A DNA stretch of 64,000 bases from Neobacillus massiliamazoniensis (lineage in GTDB: Bacteria > Bacillota > Bacilli > Bacillales > Cytobacillaceae): the NCBI RefSeq assembly GCF_001048695.1, contig NZ_CVRB01000003.1, forward strand, positions 434,001 to 498,000, given 5' to 3'. A program made the translations under genes and the position numbers. Shown piece after piece: positions 51,514-60,940 of the stretch (position 1 is its first letter; every line of letters begins with the position of its first letter). Below the pieces are notes generated by a model. The model saw nothing but the letters and a program-made list of their open reading frames with translations, did not search any database and had not been told where the DNA came from.

Positions 51514-51659
51514 TTGAAACTTGGTTATGCTCGTGTTTCGGCTAAGGATCAAAATCCCTAACGACAACTAAAAAAAATTCGCGATATAGGAATTGAAGAA
51601 CGATATATTTTTTAGACAAGAAAAGCGGAAAAGATTTTAACCGAACGCAGTATCAGGGG
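51514..51659 (+). pseudogene. Serine resolvase N-terminal remnant
   Basis: The frame reads MKLGYARVSAKDQNP, a stop, then RQLKKIRDIGIEERYIF, a stop, and a frame-changed KSGKDFNRTQYQG-like stretch. YARVS with the catalytic serine and KDQN are diagnostic of the Tn3-type resolvase/invertase family. At least two stops and a shift make it inactive. Confidence 0.75.
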
Positions 51660-51899
51660 ATATTAGCGTTTGGAATACAGTTTATCTAGGAAAGGCTACA
51701 GATTTACTCCTGAATAAAGGAGATTTACGAGAAGATTTATTAAAACATATATCTCCATTAGGATGGGAGCATATCAACTTATTAGGTGAGTATCGCTTTG
51801 ATCAAAAAGGGAAGAAAGAAAAAGAAGCTAGCGAAAAATCAAATGTGTTTCGCCAACTTCTTTACTATTCTAGGAACTTTTTAGACAGCCCGTTTATTG
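51660..51899 (+). pseudogene. Tn3-family transposase C-terminal remnant
   Basis: ISVWNTVYLGKATDLLLNKG, then LREDLLKHISPLGWEHINLL and GEYRF, is the conserved C-terminal end of Tn3 DDE transposases. Only this end remains, next to the resolvase remnant, and the frame runs on into the 3' end of the esterase gene, so terminal inverted repeats are probably lost. Confidence 0.75.
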
Positions 51900-52802
51900 T
51901 TAGAAGTTTACTTTTTCGAGCTCACCAATTACATATTCACCAATTTCATCAATAGCCTGCTTTGCTTCAGGTATTGGAAAGGTGTGGAATACATGCCACA
52001 TATCGTCCCAAACTTTAAGAGTTACTTCAACTCCGGCATTCCTAGCCCGTTCAGCTAGGCGGATTGAGTCGTCTAATAGAATCTCGTCATTACCGACATG
52101 TATAAGCAGAGGAGGAAGATCGGCTAGTTCTGAATAAATCGGTGAGATAAGCGGATGGTGCAAGTCGTGTTCCCCACTATACATAGCTGACACTGCTCGC
52201 GTAGAATCAGGCGATAACCAAGGGTCAAGCTCTTTACGTGTTACCATTGATTCTCCTGTTCCTTCTAGATCCGTCCAAGGTGAGAGAAGAATGGCCGTTG
52301 CAGGAAGTTTGGTCCCTGAATCTTTTAATGATAAAAGCGCGGCCAGCGTAAGACCGCCGCCGGCAGAATCACCGCCAATGACGATTTTTTCATGTGCAAA
52401 ACCAGAGGAAAGTAACCAACGGTAGGCACAAACGGCATCCTCGACTGCTGCCGGGAATGGCTGTTCAGGTGCAAGACGGTAATCAATGACAAGTACACGC
52501 ATACCTGTCGAACGAGAAAGTTTCGCAACCAAATTCCGATGCGTGTTCAGGCTTCCCATGATATAGGCGCCACCATGAAGATAAAGGAAAACCTTATCCG
52601 ACTCCGCATTCGGTGCAAAGACCCACTCTGCAGGAATTCCCTCAACCAATAATTTTTCCACAGTAATATCCGAGTCTAGCTGAGATAGTCCTGATAATTT
52701 CTCCAGACCTTGTCTAGCCTTCTCGAGATTGAATTCCCCAGTCTGTTTGGTAGTGGACTGCTTTAAAAATTGTCTTATGAGTAAACTTTCTTGACTTGCC
52801 AT
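51900..52802 (-). CDS. HSL-family alpha/beta hydrolase (esterase)
   Basis: A 300-residue esterase of the hormone-sensitive-lipase family. The oxyanion motif HGGAY is at 76-80, nucleophile S146 in GGDSAGGG, acid D239 in HVGNDEILLD and base H270 in DMWHVFHTF: a complete triad. Such enzymes hydrolyse short-chain acyl esters in the cytoplasm. ATG 52802 has GAAAGGAGCGTATAAA upstream; the frame begins six codons earlier without support. The 3' end adjoins Tn3 debris. Monocistronic. Confidence 0.9.
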   Translation of the reverse strand: MASQESLLIRQFLKQSTTKQTGEFNLEKARQGLEKLSGLSQLDSDITVEKLLVEGIPAEWVFAPNAESDKVFLYLHGGAYIMGSLNTHRNLVAKLSRSTGMRVLVIDYRLAPEQPFPAAVEDAVCAYRWLLSSGFAHEKIVIGGDSAGGGLTLAALLSLKDSGTKLPATAILLSPWTDLEGTGESMVTRKELDPWLSPDSTRAVSAMYSGEHDLHHPLISPIYSELADLPPLLIHVGNDEILLDDSIRLAERARNAGVEVTLKVWDDMWHVFHTFPIPEAKQAIDEIGEYVIGELEKVNF

Positions 52803-53030
52803 TTTATACGCTCCTTTCAAAATTATTACAGTTAATATTTTCTATAATGATATAATGAAGTCCTCTTTGATTTTGATTGAAAATTAAATTACTAGAATGT
52901 TACTAGAAACAATTAAATTTATTTAACTCTGAAATTAATTTTGGAAAGTTATTGAAACCGAGCATAAGACTATTCCATCTAATAGGTGAAAAACGAAAGG
53001 CTAGACTTAGAAAAAAAGAGGAGGGGAAAA

Positions 53031-53591
53031 ATGGATGTGATAAAACTAGTCAAAAAGGCTAAAAAAGGGAATGATGCTGCTTTTGAAGAATTGATCTTTC
53101 TTTATCAGGATCAATTATACCGAACCGCTTTTTTATATGTGCAAAACAAAGAGGATGCTTTAGATGTCGTACAGGAAGCAGTTTATAAAGCTTATATAGC
53201 GATCGGACAATTAAAAAATCCGGAATTCTTTATGACATGGTTGACACGAATTCTGATCAATTGTGCAAACGAGGTGTTACGTGTAAAGAAGAAGATGTTC
53301 ACCCTTTTCGAGGAAAAAAAGATCAAAACAAATGACAAGATGGGGGACAAAGCAACCCAAACCGAACAAAACATTGATTTAAGAGAAGCGATCAATCAAT
53401 TAGATGAAAATTATCAGACAGCCATTATTTTGTATTATTTTCATGATTTATCGATTCAACAAATTTCCGAGCAGATGGAGATACCTGAAGGAACGGTGAA
53501 GACGCATTTGCATCGAGCAAGAAAATTGTTAAAGAAATACATAGAGGGAAGTGATCATACGTGGATAAACAATGGTTTACAAGCGAGATGA
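53031..53591 (+). CDS. ECF-type RNA polymerase sigma factor
   Basis: A 186-residue sigma-70 family ECF factor. Region 2 is FEELIFLYQDQLYRTAFLYV with DALDVVQEAVYKAY; region 4 is YQTAIILYYFHDLSIQQISE and GTVKTHLHRARKLLKKY. It is likely controlled by the membrane anti-sigma encoded next, with which it overlaps by 31 bases. ATG 53031 has AAAGAGGAGGGGAAAA before it; the frame extends 15 codons further without support. Target promoters are not evident here. Confidence 0.92.
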   Translation: MDVIKLVKKAKKGNDAAFEELIFLYQDQLYRTAFLYVQNKEDALDVVQEAVYKAYIAIGQLKNPEFFMTWLTRILINCANEVLRVKKKMFTLFEEKKIKTNDKMGDKATQTEQNIDLREAINQLDENYQTAIILYYFHDLSIQQISEQMEIPEGTVKTHLHRARKLLKKYIEGSDHTWINNGLQAR

Positions 53592-54946
53592 ACAAAATAA
53601 ATGTTCCCCAAACAGAGGTTCAGGCAGCCATTAAAAAGGGCATCGCCAAAGCACAACAAGTAAAATCAGTAAATAATAAAAATAAAAAACGATATACAGT
53701 TCCAATCGCAGCCGCTATAGCCTGTATTTGTTTCTTCGGATCAGGATTTGTTTTTCCGCAATTAGGACGAGTTTTAGCTGCAGTGCCGATTATAGGAAAA
53801 ATCTATTCTTCTTTACATGATCCGGTTGGAGAAAAACTAGCAGCTAGTCAGCTCGTAACAGAATTGAATCAAAGAGCTGTCAGCAATGGTGTCGGGGTCA
53901 CGGTAAACAGTGTGTATTATGATGGATGCAGAATCGGTGTCACCTTTAAGGTGGATCATTTGAAAAAGAACTCAAAGCAATTTGCTTTCGACTATAAATT
54001 AGCGGATGGCAGCTTTAAATGGATGGTAGGAACTCAAATCTCTGGAATCGTAACACCAGAAGGAGATGGCATTGGTCACATACAACTTGATTATCCGGAA
54101 AAGGAACTTCCACATAATTTGACACTGCCTTTAACGTTGACATCTATTAATCAAACAAAAGGAACATGGAATTTTAATATTCCGATAAGTCAATTACCTA
54201 ATAAAAAAATAAACGTTGGGAAAGTTGTATCGAGCGCTGATAAGGAGCATGTATTAAACCTCGAAACGATTACAGTTGGAAAAGAAACAGTAGCCCTTGA
54301 TTATAAAGCGGTCTATTCACTTATTGGTAAAGAAGATCTAATGCGAATTGATAAAGTAACAGATGATAAAGGGAAAGAAATTCGCTTGCTTGTTTCAGGA
54401 AATGAATTTGGAAGAAAAGAAGTGGGAAACACAATTGAATCAGATGAGCGCTCCCTGTTTGAAAAAATACCCGATGATGCAAAATTCATCATGGTTTATC
54501 CATACCTAAGGGAGACCGAACCGACTATTCTACATCCATTAAGCGGAAAAACTGCATTTGAAGTTCAGAGTGCTCGATACGGATGTAAGTTAAAGGTTGA
54601 GAAAATCGAGCAAAATAATCAACAATTAATCGTGAAATACACATTAGATCATGTGGACACGAAACATAAGAGCATTAATGAAATAAAAAACTTTGGAGAG
54701 AATCTAAGTTTAGTTGATTCTGCCTATATCGGCAAAGAAGTTGTGCCAATTGGTCACATTATCAAAGGAAATACGGTAACCGTTTTGGACGAAAAACAAT
54801 TAAAATTTCAATCAACCTTTAAATTAGATGGTAAGTACGGTTTGAAAAATTTCAGCATGGAAAACTATTCATTAGGAATGGATTTTCCTATCTTATACCC
54901 TGAAAAGGACTTACCGCCGATCAAGGTTCCTTTAGATTCTAAATAA
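53561..54946 (+). CDS. DUF4179-type transmembrane anti-sigma factor
   Basis: A 461-residue protein: cytoplasmic N-terminus (1-45), one membrane helix (about 46-68, IAAAIACICFFGSGFVFPQL), then a large external region with DUF4179 (about 75-200) and a DUF5643-like C-terminal half. This is the usual anti-sigma partner of Bacillus ECF factors of this type. GTG 53561 lies inside the sigma gene with AAGTGATCATAC upstream, so translation is coupled. The external domain presumably senses cell-envelope signals (inferred). Confidence 0.87.
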   Translation: MDKQWFTSEMNKINVPQTEVQAAIKKGIAKAQQVKSVNNKNKKRYTVPIAAAIACICFFGSGFVFPQLGRVLAAVPIIGKIYSSLHDPVGEKLAASQLVTELNQRAVSNGVGVTVNSVYYDGCRIGVTFKVDHLKKNSKQFAFDYKLADGSFKWMVGTQISGIVTPEGDGIGHIQLDYPEKELPHNLTLPLTLTSINQTKGTWNFNIPISQLPNKKINVGKVVSSADKEHVLNLETITVGKETVALDYKAVYSLIGKEDLMRIDKVTDDKGKEIRLLVSGNEFGRKEVGNTIESDERSLFEKIPDDAKFIMVYPYLRETEPTILHPLSGKTAFEVQSARYGCKLKVEKIEQNNQQLIVKYTLDHVDTKHKSINEIKNFGENLSLVDSAYIGKEVVPIGHIIKGNTVTVLDEKQLKFQSTFKLDGKYGLKNFSMENYSLGMDFPILYPEKDLPPIKVPLDSK

Positions 54947-54952
54947 TAAAGA

Positions 54953-54990
54953 AAAAGGGGCACTAATAATTAAAAAAGTGCCTCTTTAAC
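54953..54990 (+). terminator. Terminator of the sigma/anti-sigma operon
   Basis: AAAAAGGGGCACT pairs with AGTGCCTCTTT across a 12-base loop. Confidence 0.7.
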
Positions 54991-55081
54991 ATAGTTTTTG
55001 CTTTTTATTAATGTAAAAATAGTTCCCAAGAGTTGTCCTTTAGATTATTCCTTAATAAGTACTCGAAAATATGGACGCAAC

Positions 55082-55142
55082 AAAGCTTTATCTGCGATTT
55101 TTATGCAGATATCTGCGAAAAAAACATTATATCTGCGAAACG
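55082..55142. repeat. TATCTGCGA direct-repeat cluster
   Basis: Three spaced copies of (T)ATCTGCGA occur within about 55 bases (about 55089, 55109 and 55131), the last two followed by A-runs. It sits in the gap before a minus-strand gene and its role is unknown. Confidence 0.6.
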
Positions 55143-55144
55143 CC

Positions 55145-55546
55145 TTACCTCGGTGCAAGCGTTTTAACAGAGATCGCCGGTGAGTATGTTGTTATGATAC
55201 AGCCATCTAATTGCTCTTCCTTTAACAATCCGAGGTGAAGTGCAGATTTTATTTTAACATCATCCGGTTTTTTAACTACTTGGATTAAATCATTCAATTG
55301 TAATTCTTCTAATCTTTTAATCGTTTCTTCGTCGTTGTATTTTTCTGTTTTTCTAATTTGCCTCTGTAACTTGTAGCCGCTAATGGTAATTTCACCTTTA
55401 TCATTTGGTCCAATCAATTGATTAAAGTATTGATGGAAAGCATCCTTTAATGTATCCATTTCCAGCTCGATTTCCTTTTTCTGTTTATTCAATTCATAAT
55501 ACTGCACCAGCATATCCCCTGTAATGAAAGTATCCTTCAAGATCAT
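55145..55546 (-). CDS. Hypothetical coiled-coil protein (133 aa)
   Basis: A soluble protein with a long N-terminal helix (YYELNKQKKEIELEMDTLKD) and a compact C-terminal part (VKKPDDVKIKSALHLGLLKE). Not recognised; the layout resembles phage-type host-nuclease-inhibitor or Fmu-like helical proteins only loosely. The AAAAAAGGAGAGG ribosome site is only 3 bases from ATG 55546 but 9 from TTG 55540, so the true start may be the TTG. Monocistronic. Confidence 0.55.
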   Translation of the reverse strand: MILKDTFITGDMLVQYYELNKQKKEIELEMDTLKDAFHQYFNQLIGPNDKGEITISGYKLQRQIRKTEKYNDEETIKRLEELQLNDLIQVVKKPDDVKIKSALHLGLLKEEQLDGCIITTYSPAISVKTLAPR

Positions 55547-55743
55547 CCTCTCCTTTTTTCGAACGTATATTCTATGTTTATGGAAGCCAAGTAAAAAAAT
55601 TACTGACTATTTCAATGGTATTCAGAGCAAATCCAAAACAGAATTTTGATTTTTGGAAAGTTTTCTGTTGTATAACAATTATTACAAAAGGTATGATATA
55701 GTTAATTTAGAAAATTCCAATTTTTAATAAAGGAGTGGAGGAA

Positions 55744-57336
55744 ATGAATGTACCATTAATCTTACCGGAGTTTCTTGACCGTGCCACGGCTCTGTATGGT
55801 GACAAACAAGCTGTTGTGTGTGAGGGGCGTAGTTTTACATACAAGGAACTAAATGGTAGAGTGAATCAGCTTTCACACGGATTAAGGGAGCTTGGCGTGG
55901 AAAAGGGGGACAGGGTTGCCTATTTAGCACCTAATACAGTTGAAATGCTTGAAGGCTTTTACGGCATTTTTCAGCTTGGGGCAGTAATGGTTCCACTCAA
56001 CATTCGGCTGATTCCAGATGATTATTTGTTCATCTTAAACCATAGTGAATCAAAAGTGCTCTTTGTGGACCAGGACTTATATCACTTAATCGTTCCTATT
56101 AAACATAAGCTGGCAACGGTTGAGAAAATCATTGTTCAGTATAAGGATGAGGAAACGGGAGAAATCGATTACGACCAATGGCTTTCAAACTATACGGTTA
56201 CTGCTTTTGATCGTGCTGACCTTCATGAAGATGATGTGTGCAGCCTGTTATATACCAGTGGTACGACCGGAAATCCAAAGGGCGTGATGCTGACACACCG
56301 TAATAATTATTTGCACGCCTTAAGTACGATGCACCATTTACGCGTTAGTGACCGCGATGTTTACCTTCACGTTCTGCCGATGTTCCATGTGAACGGGTGG
56401 GGATCACCATTTTATTATACAGCCAATGGGGCGACGCATATTTGTCTAAAAAGAGCGACGCCAGAATCGATTTTTAAAGCGATGCAGGATAATAAAGTAA
56501 CTGTACTTCATATGGCGCCGACCGTGTTAAATTCACTTTTACTTTATTTTGAAAAAAATAAGCCGATTCTTGATCAGGATGTTCGTGTCGTTATTGCTGG
56601 TTCTGCACCGCCACCAGCGTTTGTCACCCGCGTTGAAAAAGAATTAGGATGGGAATTTATTCAAGTATATGGCATGACAGAATCGACGCCATTAAGCCTA
56701 TTTTCAACTATTCGTTCACAGTTCGCTCATTTGTCACGCGTCGAGAAGTCAAAAATCAAAGCAAAAGCTGGATATCCGATGATAGGCTGTGATGTCAGGA
56801 TTGTCAATGATCTTGGCGAGGAAGTGGTCCATGACGGTAAAGAAATAGGCGAGGTGGTGGTGAGAAGTCACGGAGTCATGAAAGGATATTGGAAAAATCC
56901 CGAGGCAACAATGGAAACGATTCGGAATGGCTGGCTCCATACCGGCGACATGGGGACGATTGATGAGGACGGTCATATCGATATTGTCGATCGGAAAAAG
57001 GATATCATTATAAGCGGTGGAGAAAATATTTCATCGATTGAAGTCGAAGGGGCCTTGTATGAGCATCCGTCTGTTCTTGAAGCTGCAGTTATTGCCGTTC
57101 CACATGAAAAATGGGGTGAAACGCCACATGCTTATGTAGTATTAAGGGATAATCAACAGGTAAGCGAGGACGACATTATCGCATTTTCTCGGGAAAAGTT
57201 AGCTCATTTTAAAGCCGTCACCGGAGTTACGTTCGTCAAAGAGCTGCCGAAAACGGCTTCTGGAAAAATCCAAAAAGTTCACCTTCGCCATGAATACTGG
57301 AGTTCCAGTGGGAAATCAGACCGATTCGTCAATTAA
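55744..57336 (+). CDS. Acyl-CoA synthetase (AMP-dependent fatty-acid-CoA ligase)
   Basis: A 530-residue member of the ANL superfamily. The AMP motif is LLYTSGTTGNPKGVMLTH; YGMTESTP, LHTGDMG and DRKKDIIISGGENISSIE follow; the C-terminal catalytic lysine is in ELPKTASGKIQK. It activates a medium- or long-chain acid with ATP and CoA. ATG 55744 follows AAAGGAGTGGAGGAA; GTG 55735 lies in the ribosome site. It stands alone; it might feed beta-oxidation or the thiolase pathway elsewhere. Confidence 0.92.
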   Translation: MNVPLILPEFLDRATALYGDKQAVVCEGRSFTYKELNGRVNQLSHGLRELGVEKGDRVAYLAPNTVEMLEGFYGIFQLGAVMVPLNIRLIPDDYLFILNHSESKVLFVDQDLYHLIVPIKHKLATVEKIIVQYKDEETGEIDYDQWLSNYTVTAFDRADLHEDDVCSLLYTSGTTGNPKGVMLTHRNNYLHALSTMHHLRVSDRDVYLHVLPMFHVNGWGSPFYYTANGATHICLKRATPESIFKAMQDNKVTVLHMAPTVLNSLLLYFEKNKPILDQDVRVVIAGSAPPPAFVTRVEKELGWEFIQVYGMTESTPLSLFSTIRSQFAHLSRVEKSKIKAKAGYPMIGCDVRIVNDLGEEVVHDGKEIGEVVVRSHGVMKGYWKNPEATMETIRNGWLHTGDMGTIDEDGHIDIVDRKKDIIISGGENISSIEVEGALYEHPSVLEAAVIAVPHEKWGETPHAYVVLRDNQQVSEDDIIAFSREKLAHFKAVTGVTFVKELPKTASGKIQKVHLRHEYWSSSGKSDRFVN

Positions 57337-57405
57337 TTTGGCTTGGATAGATAAGCTATATTACTGCTTATCTATCTTTTTATTTTTAGGCTATGGAGGT
57401 ACAAA

Positions 57406-58164
57406 ATGGATTTATCAGAACTTAATCCCAAAGGAAGATTTAGTAATCGCGTAGAAAATTATGTAAAATATAGACCCAACTATCCAAATGATATAATAAA
57501 ATTTTTAAATACAAATGCAAGTTTCACAAAAGAATTAATAGTTGCTGACATAGGCTCTGGAACTGGTATTTCTTCCAAATTATTTTTGGACAATGGAAAT
57601 CAAGTATATGGTATAGAGCCTAATGCAGATATGAGGAGAGCAGGAGAAAAATTTCTTAATAACTATACGAATTTTACCTCTATAGATGCTTCTTCTGAAA
57701 ATACTAATTTAGAATCAGAATCAGTAGACATAATTGTTTGCGGACAATCATTTCATTGGTTTGAACCAGAGCCTACAAAAAAAGAATTTTTTAGGATATT
57801 GAAACCTGATGGGTTCGTAGTAATAATCAATAACAGAAGAAAATCTGGCAGTGAATTTATGAATGAATATGTAGAATTAATTAGAAAATATTCTGATAGT
57901 GAGGTTAGTAAAACATTTAATACAAATTTTTCTGATTTCTTCGGATCAAAAACAATTTACAAAGAGGTGTTCAATAATTCTAAGACATTTAATTTAGAGA
58001 TACTACAAGGAGATTTATTATCTTATTCCTATATTCCTAGTGAAGAAAAAAAAATATTTAGTACGATGATTTCAGTATTTGAACTTCTATTCAAAAAACA
58101 CAATAAAAATGGGAATGTGATTTTTGATTATGAGACGGTATTGTATCTTTGTAAAATGAAGTAG
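57406..58164 (+). CDS. Class I SAM-dependent methyltransferase
   Basis: A 252-residue methyltransferase of the UbiE/methyltransf_11 group. Motif I is VADIGSGTGISS (about 46-57), the acidic residue after strand 2 is in YGIEPNADMRR, and motif post-II FHWFEPEPTKKEFFRILKP is typical. Substrate unknown. Ribosome site TATGGAGGTACAAA. It is followed by a strong terminator. Confidence 0.85.
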   Translation: MDLSELNPKGRFSNRVENYVKYRPNYPNDIIKFLNTNASFTKELIVADIGSGTGISSKLFLDNGNQVYGIEPNADMRRAGEKFLNNYTNFTSIDASSENTNLESESVDIIVCGQSFHWFEPEPTKKEFFRILKPDGFVVIINNRRKSGSEFMNEYVELIRKYSDSEVSKTFNTNFSDFFGSKTIYKEVFNNSKTFNLEILQGDLLSYSYIPSEEKKIFSTMISVFELLFKKHNKNGNVIFDYETVLYLCKMK

Positions 58165-58197
58165 TATTTCAAAATAATATAATACGTATATTTCTTT

Positions 58198-58245
58198 AAA
58201 TGCGAATTATGGGAAGTCAAAATGGCTACCCTTAATTCGCATTTT
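58198..58245 (+). terminator. Terminator of the methyltransferase gene
   Basis: AAATGCGAATTA pairs with TAATTCGCATTTT, 23-base loop, T-run. Confidence 0.75.
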
Positions 58246-58380
58246 CAACATTGTTCTTAAACATAGCCTGTTTTAAAATTCTGATTACAACATAGGGATA
58301 TAGATTTTTGTTATAATAGAAAAGGAGAAAAATCCATATAGGAAAAATAGGAAAAAAATAAAGGGGTTTGAGAGGTTTAT

Positions 58381-59706
58381 ATGAATAGAAACAGATATGT
58401 TTTTTGGGGGCTTGTAATTAATACCCTCATTTCAGCACTGGACTCCAATATTATGCAAACGGCTAGTCCGACGATCGTCAAACAGCTTGGCGGAATGGAA
58501 TACTTTGCTTGGATCTTTGTTGTTTATATGCTAGCGAGTACGGTTACGGTACCGCTTTACGGGAAATTATCCGATATGTACGGAAGAAAAAATCTACTTA
58601 TTCTTTCGGTTGGGCTATTTACGTTAGGCTCCATCCTTGCAGGTTGTGCCAATTCGATGGTCATGCTGATTGTTTACAGAGGAGTGCAAGGCTTGGGTGC
58701 AGGTGGAATGCTTCCTCTTTCGATGATTATCGTTGGAGATTTGTTTTCGATTGAGAAGAGGGGAAGAATTCAAGCAGTTTTTAGCAGTATTTGGGCATTG
58801 TCCTCAATTGTTGGCCCCATTTTAGGTTCTTTCTTCGTTGAAACTTTAACCTGGCGGTGGATTTTCTTTATCAATATCCCAATCGGCATTGCCACTGTTC
58901 TTTGCTTGATGCCATATCAGGAAAAAATGGAATTTAAAAAGACCCATATCGACTATAAAGGCTTTTTCCTCTTCGGAATTTCTATTACACTATTATTGTT
59001 ATCCACGAACGTAAAAAACCCATTATGGTACCTCGTGATTGGCTTGATCGGATTAATTGTCTTCTTGTTAGTTGAAAGAAAAGAAGCGGAGCCGTTTTTA
59101 CCTGTTGCGTTGTTTAAAAACAAAGGAATTCTAACGACAAACCTTTTCATGTTATTTTATTGTCTTTCCTTTTTTGGGACATCAAACTTTATTCCGTTGT
59201 TTCTTCAACAAGGGAATCATATGAGTATATATAAAAGCGGCTTGATTCTGTTAAGTATTGCGATTGGCTGGATGTTTGGCAGTACCCCTGCAGGAAAATG
59301 GATCATTCGCTTTGGATACAAAAACTTATTTATCATTGGCAGCTTCATAACCGCTATTTCAGGCTTAGCATTATTTTTATTTATCAAAGATTTGTCCTAC
59401 TCTGGTTTGTTTTGTATTTTGATGGTTCAAGGGTTCTCTTTCGGCTTGTTGTTTGCTGTTGGAACCATCGCCTCACAGGAATTTGCCGAATCTCATATTA
59501 AAGGGGTATCCACCTCCCTGCAAATGTTCTTGAGAAATATCGGTACATCCATCGGGGTGACCATCATGGGTCTCCTCATTAACCACGCTGCAAGCATCGT
59601 TATCGGAATGAAAAACGTATTCCTTTACGCACTTTGCTTCAGTATCATAACTGTACTACTCAGCTTCCTAATCCCAGCCAAAACAACAGAAGTAAGCAAC
59701 AGTTAA
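58381..59706 (+). CDS. MFS drug-resistance transporter, DHA2 type
   Basis: A 441-residue drug:H+ antiporter. Motif A is LYGKLSDMYGRKNLL, motif C is GPILGSFFVETLTWRWIFFIN with GAGGMLPLSMIIVGD just before, and ALDSNIMQTASPTIV is at helix 1, all DHA2/EmrB-QacA features. It has 12-14 helices; the length favours 12-13, shorter than typical 14-helix members. Ribosome site GAGAGGTTTAT. No regulator is adjacent. It probably exports cationic or amphipathic drugs (inferred). Confidence 0.88.
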   Translation: MNRNRYVFWGLVINTLISALDSNIMQTASPTIVKQLGGMEYFAWIFVVYMLASTVTVPLYGKLSDMYGRKNLLILSVGLFTLGSILAGCANSMVMLIVYRGVQGLGAGGMLPLSMIIVGDLFSIEKRGRIQAVFSSIWALSSIVGPILGSFFVETLTWRWIFFINIPIGIATVLCLMPYQEKMEFKKTHIDYKGFFLFGISITLLLLSTNVKNPLWYLVIGLIGLIVFLLVERKEAEPFLPVALFKNKGILTTNLFMLFYCLSFFGTSNFIPLFLQQGNHMSIYKSGLILLSIAIGWMFGSTPAGKWIIRFGYKNLFIIGSFITAISGLALFLFIKDLSYSGLFCILMVQGFSFGLLFAVGTIASQEFAESHIKGVSTSLQMFLRNIGTSIGVTIMGLLINHAASIVIGMKNVFLYALCFSIITVLLSFLIPAKTTEVSNS

Positions 59707-59717
59707 CATCCCAGGTG

Positions 59718-59760
59718 GGTGTCAGGCACCAAGTTAACATAACTACTAGTGTCAGGCACC
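59718..59760. repeat. Two GGTGTCAGGCACC elements in tandem, copies 4 and 5
   Basis: Copies at 59718-59730 and 59748-59760, 30 bases apart, separated by AAGTTAACATAACTACTA. The first directly follows the MFS stop codon. Confidence 0.7.
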
Positions 59761-59769
59761 TATCAATGA

Positions 59770-59800
59770 GGGCTTTCCAATTCGGAAGGTCCTTTTTTTG
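59770..59800 (+). terminator. MFS-gene terminator
   Basis: GGGCTTTCC pairs with GGAAGGTCC (two G-U), loop AATTC, followed by T7. Confidence 0.6.
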
Positions 59801-60032
59801 TGGGCTTTCAAGAAGAGTCGTTTTGACTGAAGAAGTTAGTTGTCTTTTTATATGTCTATTTTTATGCAATTTTGTGAATATTATAATACTAGTGATTACA
59901 ATGATGGATTATTGTGGTAAATTTAGTAAGGGATTATGAAAAGGGGGCTATTAATGATAAATGGAACAAATAGTAAAGTAATTGCATAGCATATCATGGG
60001 ATGAATGGTTTTATAGATTGAGGTGACTAAAA

Positions 60033-60275
60033 ATGAAATATTTAAAACAAAGAAAGAAAAGGTTATTTTTAAGTTTTAGCTTAACGATTTTAGGAATGTG
60101 TTTTCCTTTTTATAAAGGAGACTATGTAGCATTTGGTTTTCCCGTTCAATCGCTGAATTATTACGGGGGAATTTCTATCGCATTAAATATATTTGCGCTA
60201 TGTCTAAACATTTTATTTTTCTATATTACTTTAAGTTTGGTGAACAAATTTATAATATCTAGGGTAAAAGTTTGA
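60033..60275 (+). CDS. 80-residue two-helix membrane protein
   Basis: A basic N-terminus (MKYLKQRKKRLFLSFSLTIL), helix 1, a loop with FPFYKGDYVAFGFPVQ, helix 2 and a basic tail. Not recognised. Ribosome site TTGAGGTGACTAAAA. A hairpin (AGGGTAAAA/TTTTACCCT, 60261-60285) overlaps its stop and may end transcription. Confidence 0.5.
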   Translation: MKYLKQRKKRLFLSFSLTILGMCFPFYKGDYVAFGFPVQSLNYYGGISIALNIFALCLNILFFYITLSLVNKFIISRVKV

Positions 60276-60622
60276 ATTTTTACCCTGATGAAAAGTGGCA
60301 ATATTTAACACCGTAGTAGCGCTCAACTACAGACCTTTCTTGGGTAATCGGTGATACATAAGGAGTCATTACCATACATATTATGCATCTATAAGATACA
60401 GGAAAAAATGAATGTAATTATGTATTTTACCAATTGAAGTAGCAATCCTTTAGTCAATTCTCAGGAGTAAGAAAGTTTATTAACAAATTGAATTAAATTT
60501 GTTTTAAATTAGTGATAGGACTTACTAGTTTTAGTTTCACAAATTTTTCAAATTTAGATTCATTTTATTTTAAGTGAATTTGTTAAAGTGGTAGTAAATC
60601 ATTTAATGGAGATGATCTTTAG
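60276..60622. other. Gene-free gap
   Basis: Apart from the hairpin that overlaps the previous stop, I see no gene or clear signal. The right end is AT-rich and must hold the promoter of the 74-residue gene. Confidence 0.4.
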
Positions 60623-60847
60623 TTGGAAAATTTAGTTACCACTGATCAAGTTATATGTGGAAATGTGTTTATGTTCGAAATGGAAAACGGGGAAACCAAA
60701 TCGTTTCGAGTGATTGGCGAAACTCCAAGCCATTATATTCTTTCATTTTCAAATGAGGACGGGTCCTTAGAGGTTTTTGAAAAGCCAAAAAAGGATGTAA
60801 GCGGAATATATGATGTAAAAGAATGGTGGATTTCGCACGAAAAATAA
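60623..60847 (+). CDS. 74-residue hypothetical protein, TTG start
   Basis: A small acidic protein with a beta-rich pattern (VFMFEMENGETKSFRVIGET, YILSFSNEDGSLEVFEKP) and WW near the end. Not recognised. TTG 60623 is seven bases after GGAGATGAT. Stands 93 bases before the GNAT gene and may share its transcript. Confidence 0.5.
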   Translation: MENLVTTDQVICGNVFMFEMENGETKSFRVIGETPSHYILSFSNEDGSLEVFEKPKKDVSGIYDVKEWWISHEK

Positions 60848-60940
60848 ATTAATTCTTTTCCATAATTGCAGAAGAAGGGAAAAGCATGAAGAAAAGCGAA
60901 TTTTTTTTAATAATATTTTGCAATCATGGAGGAAAAGTTA

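Noticed and set aside
52940..53030. ECF autoregulatory promoter (TGAAAC ... CGTC)
   Set aside because: TTGAAACCG is present near 52952, but no matching -10 CGTC occurs at proper spacing.
59634..59939. 101-codon plus-strand frame at the end of the MFS gene
   Set aside because: It overlaps the MFS gene in another frame and crosses two dispersed elements and a terminator.
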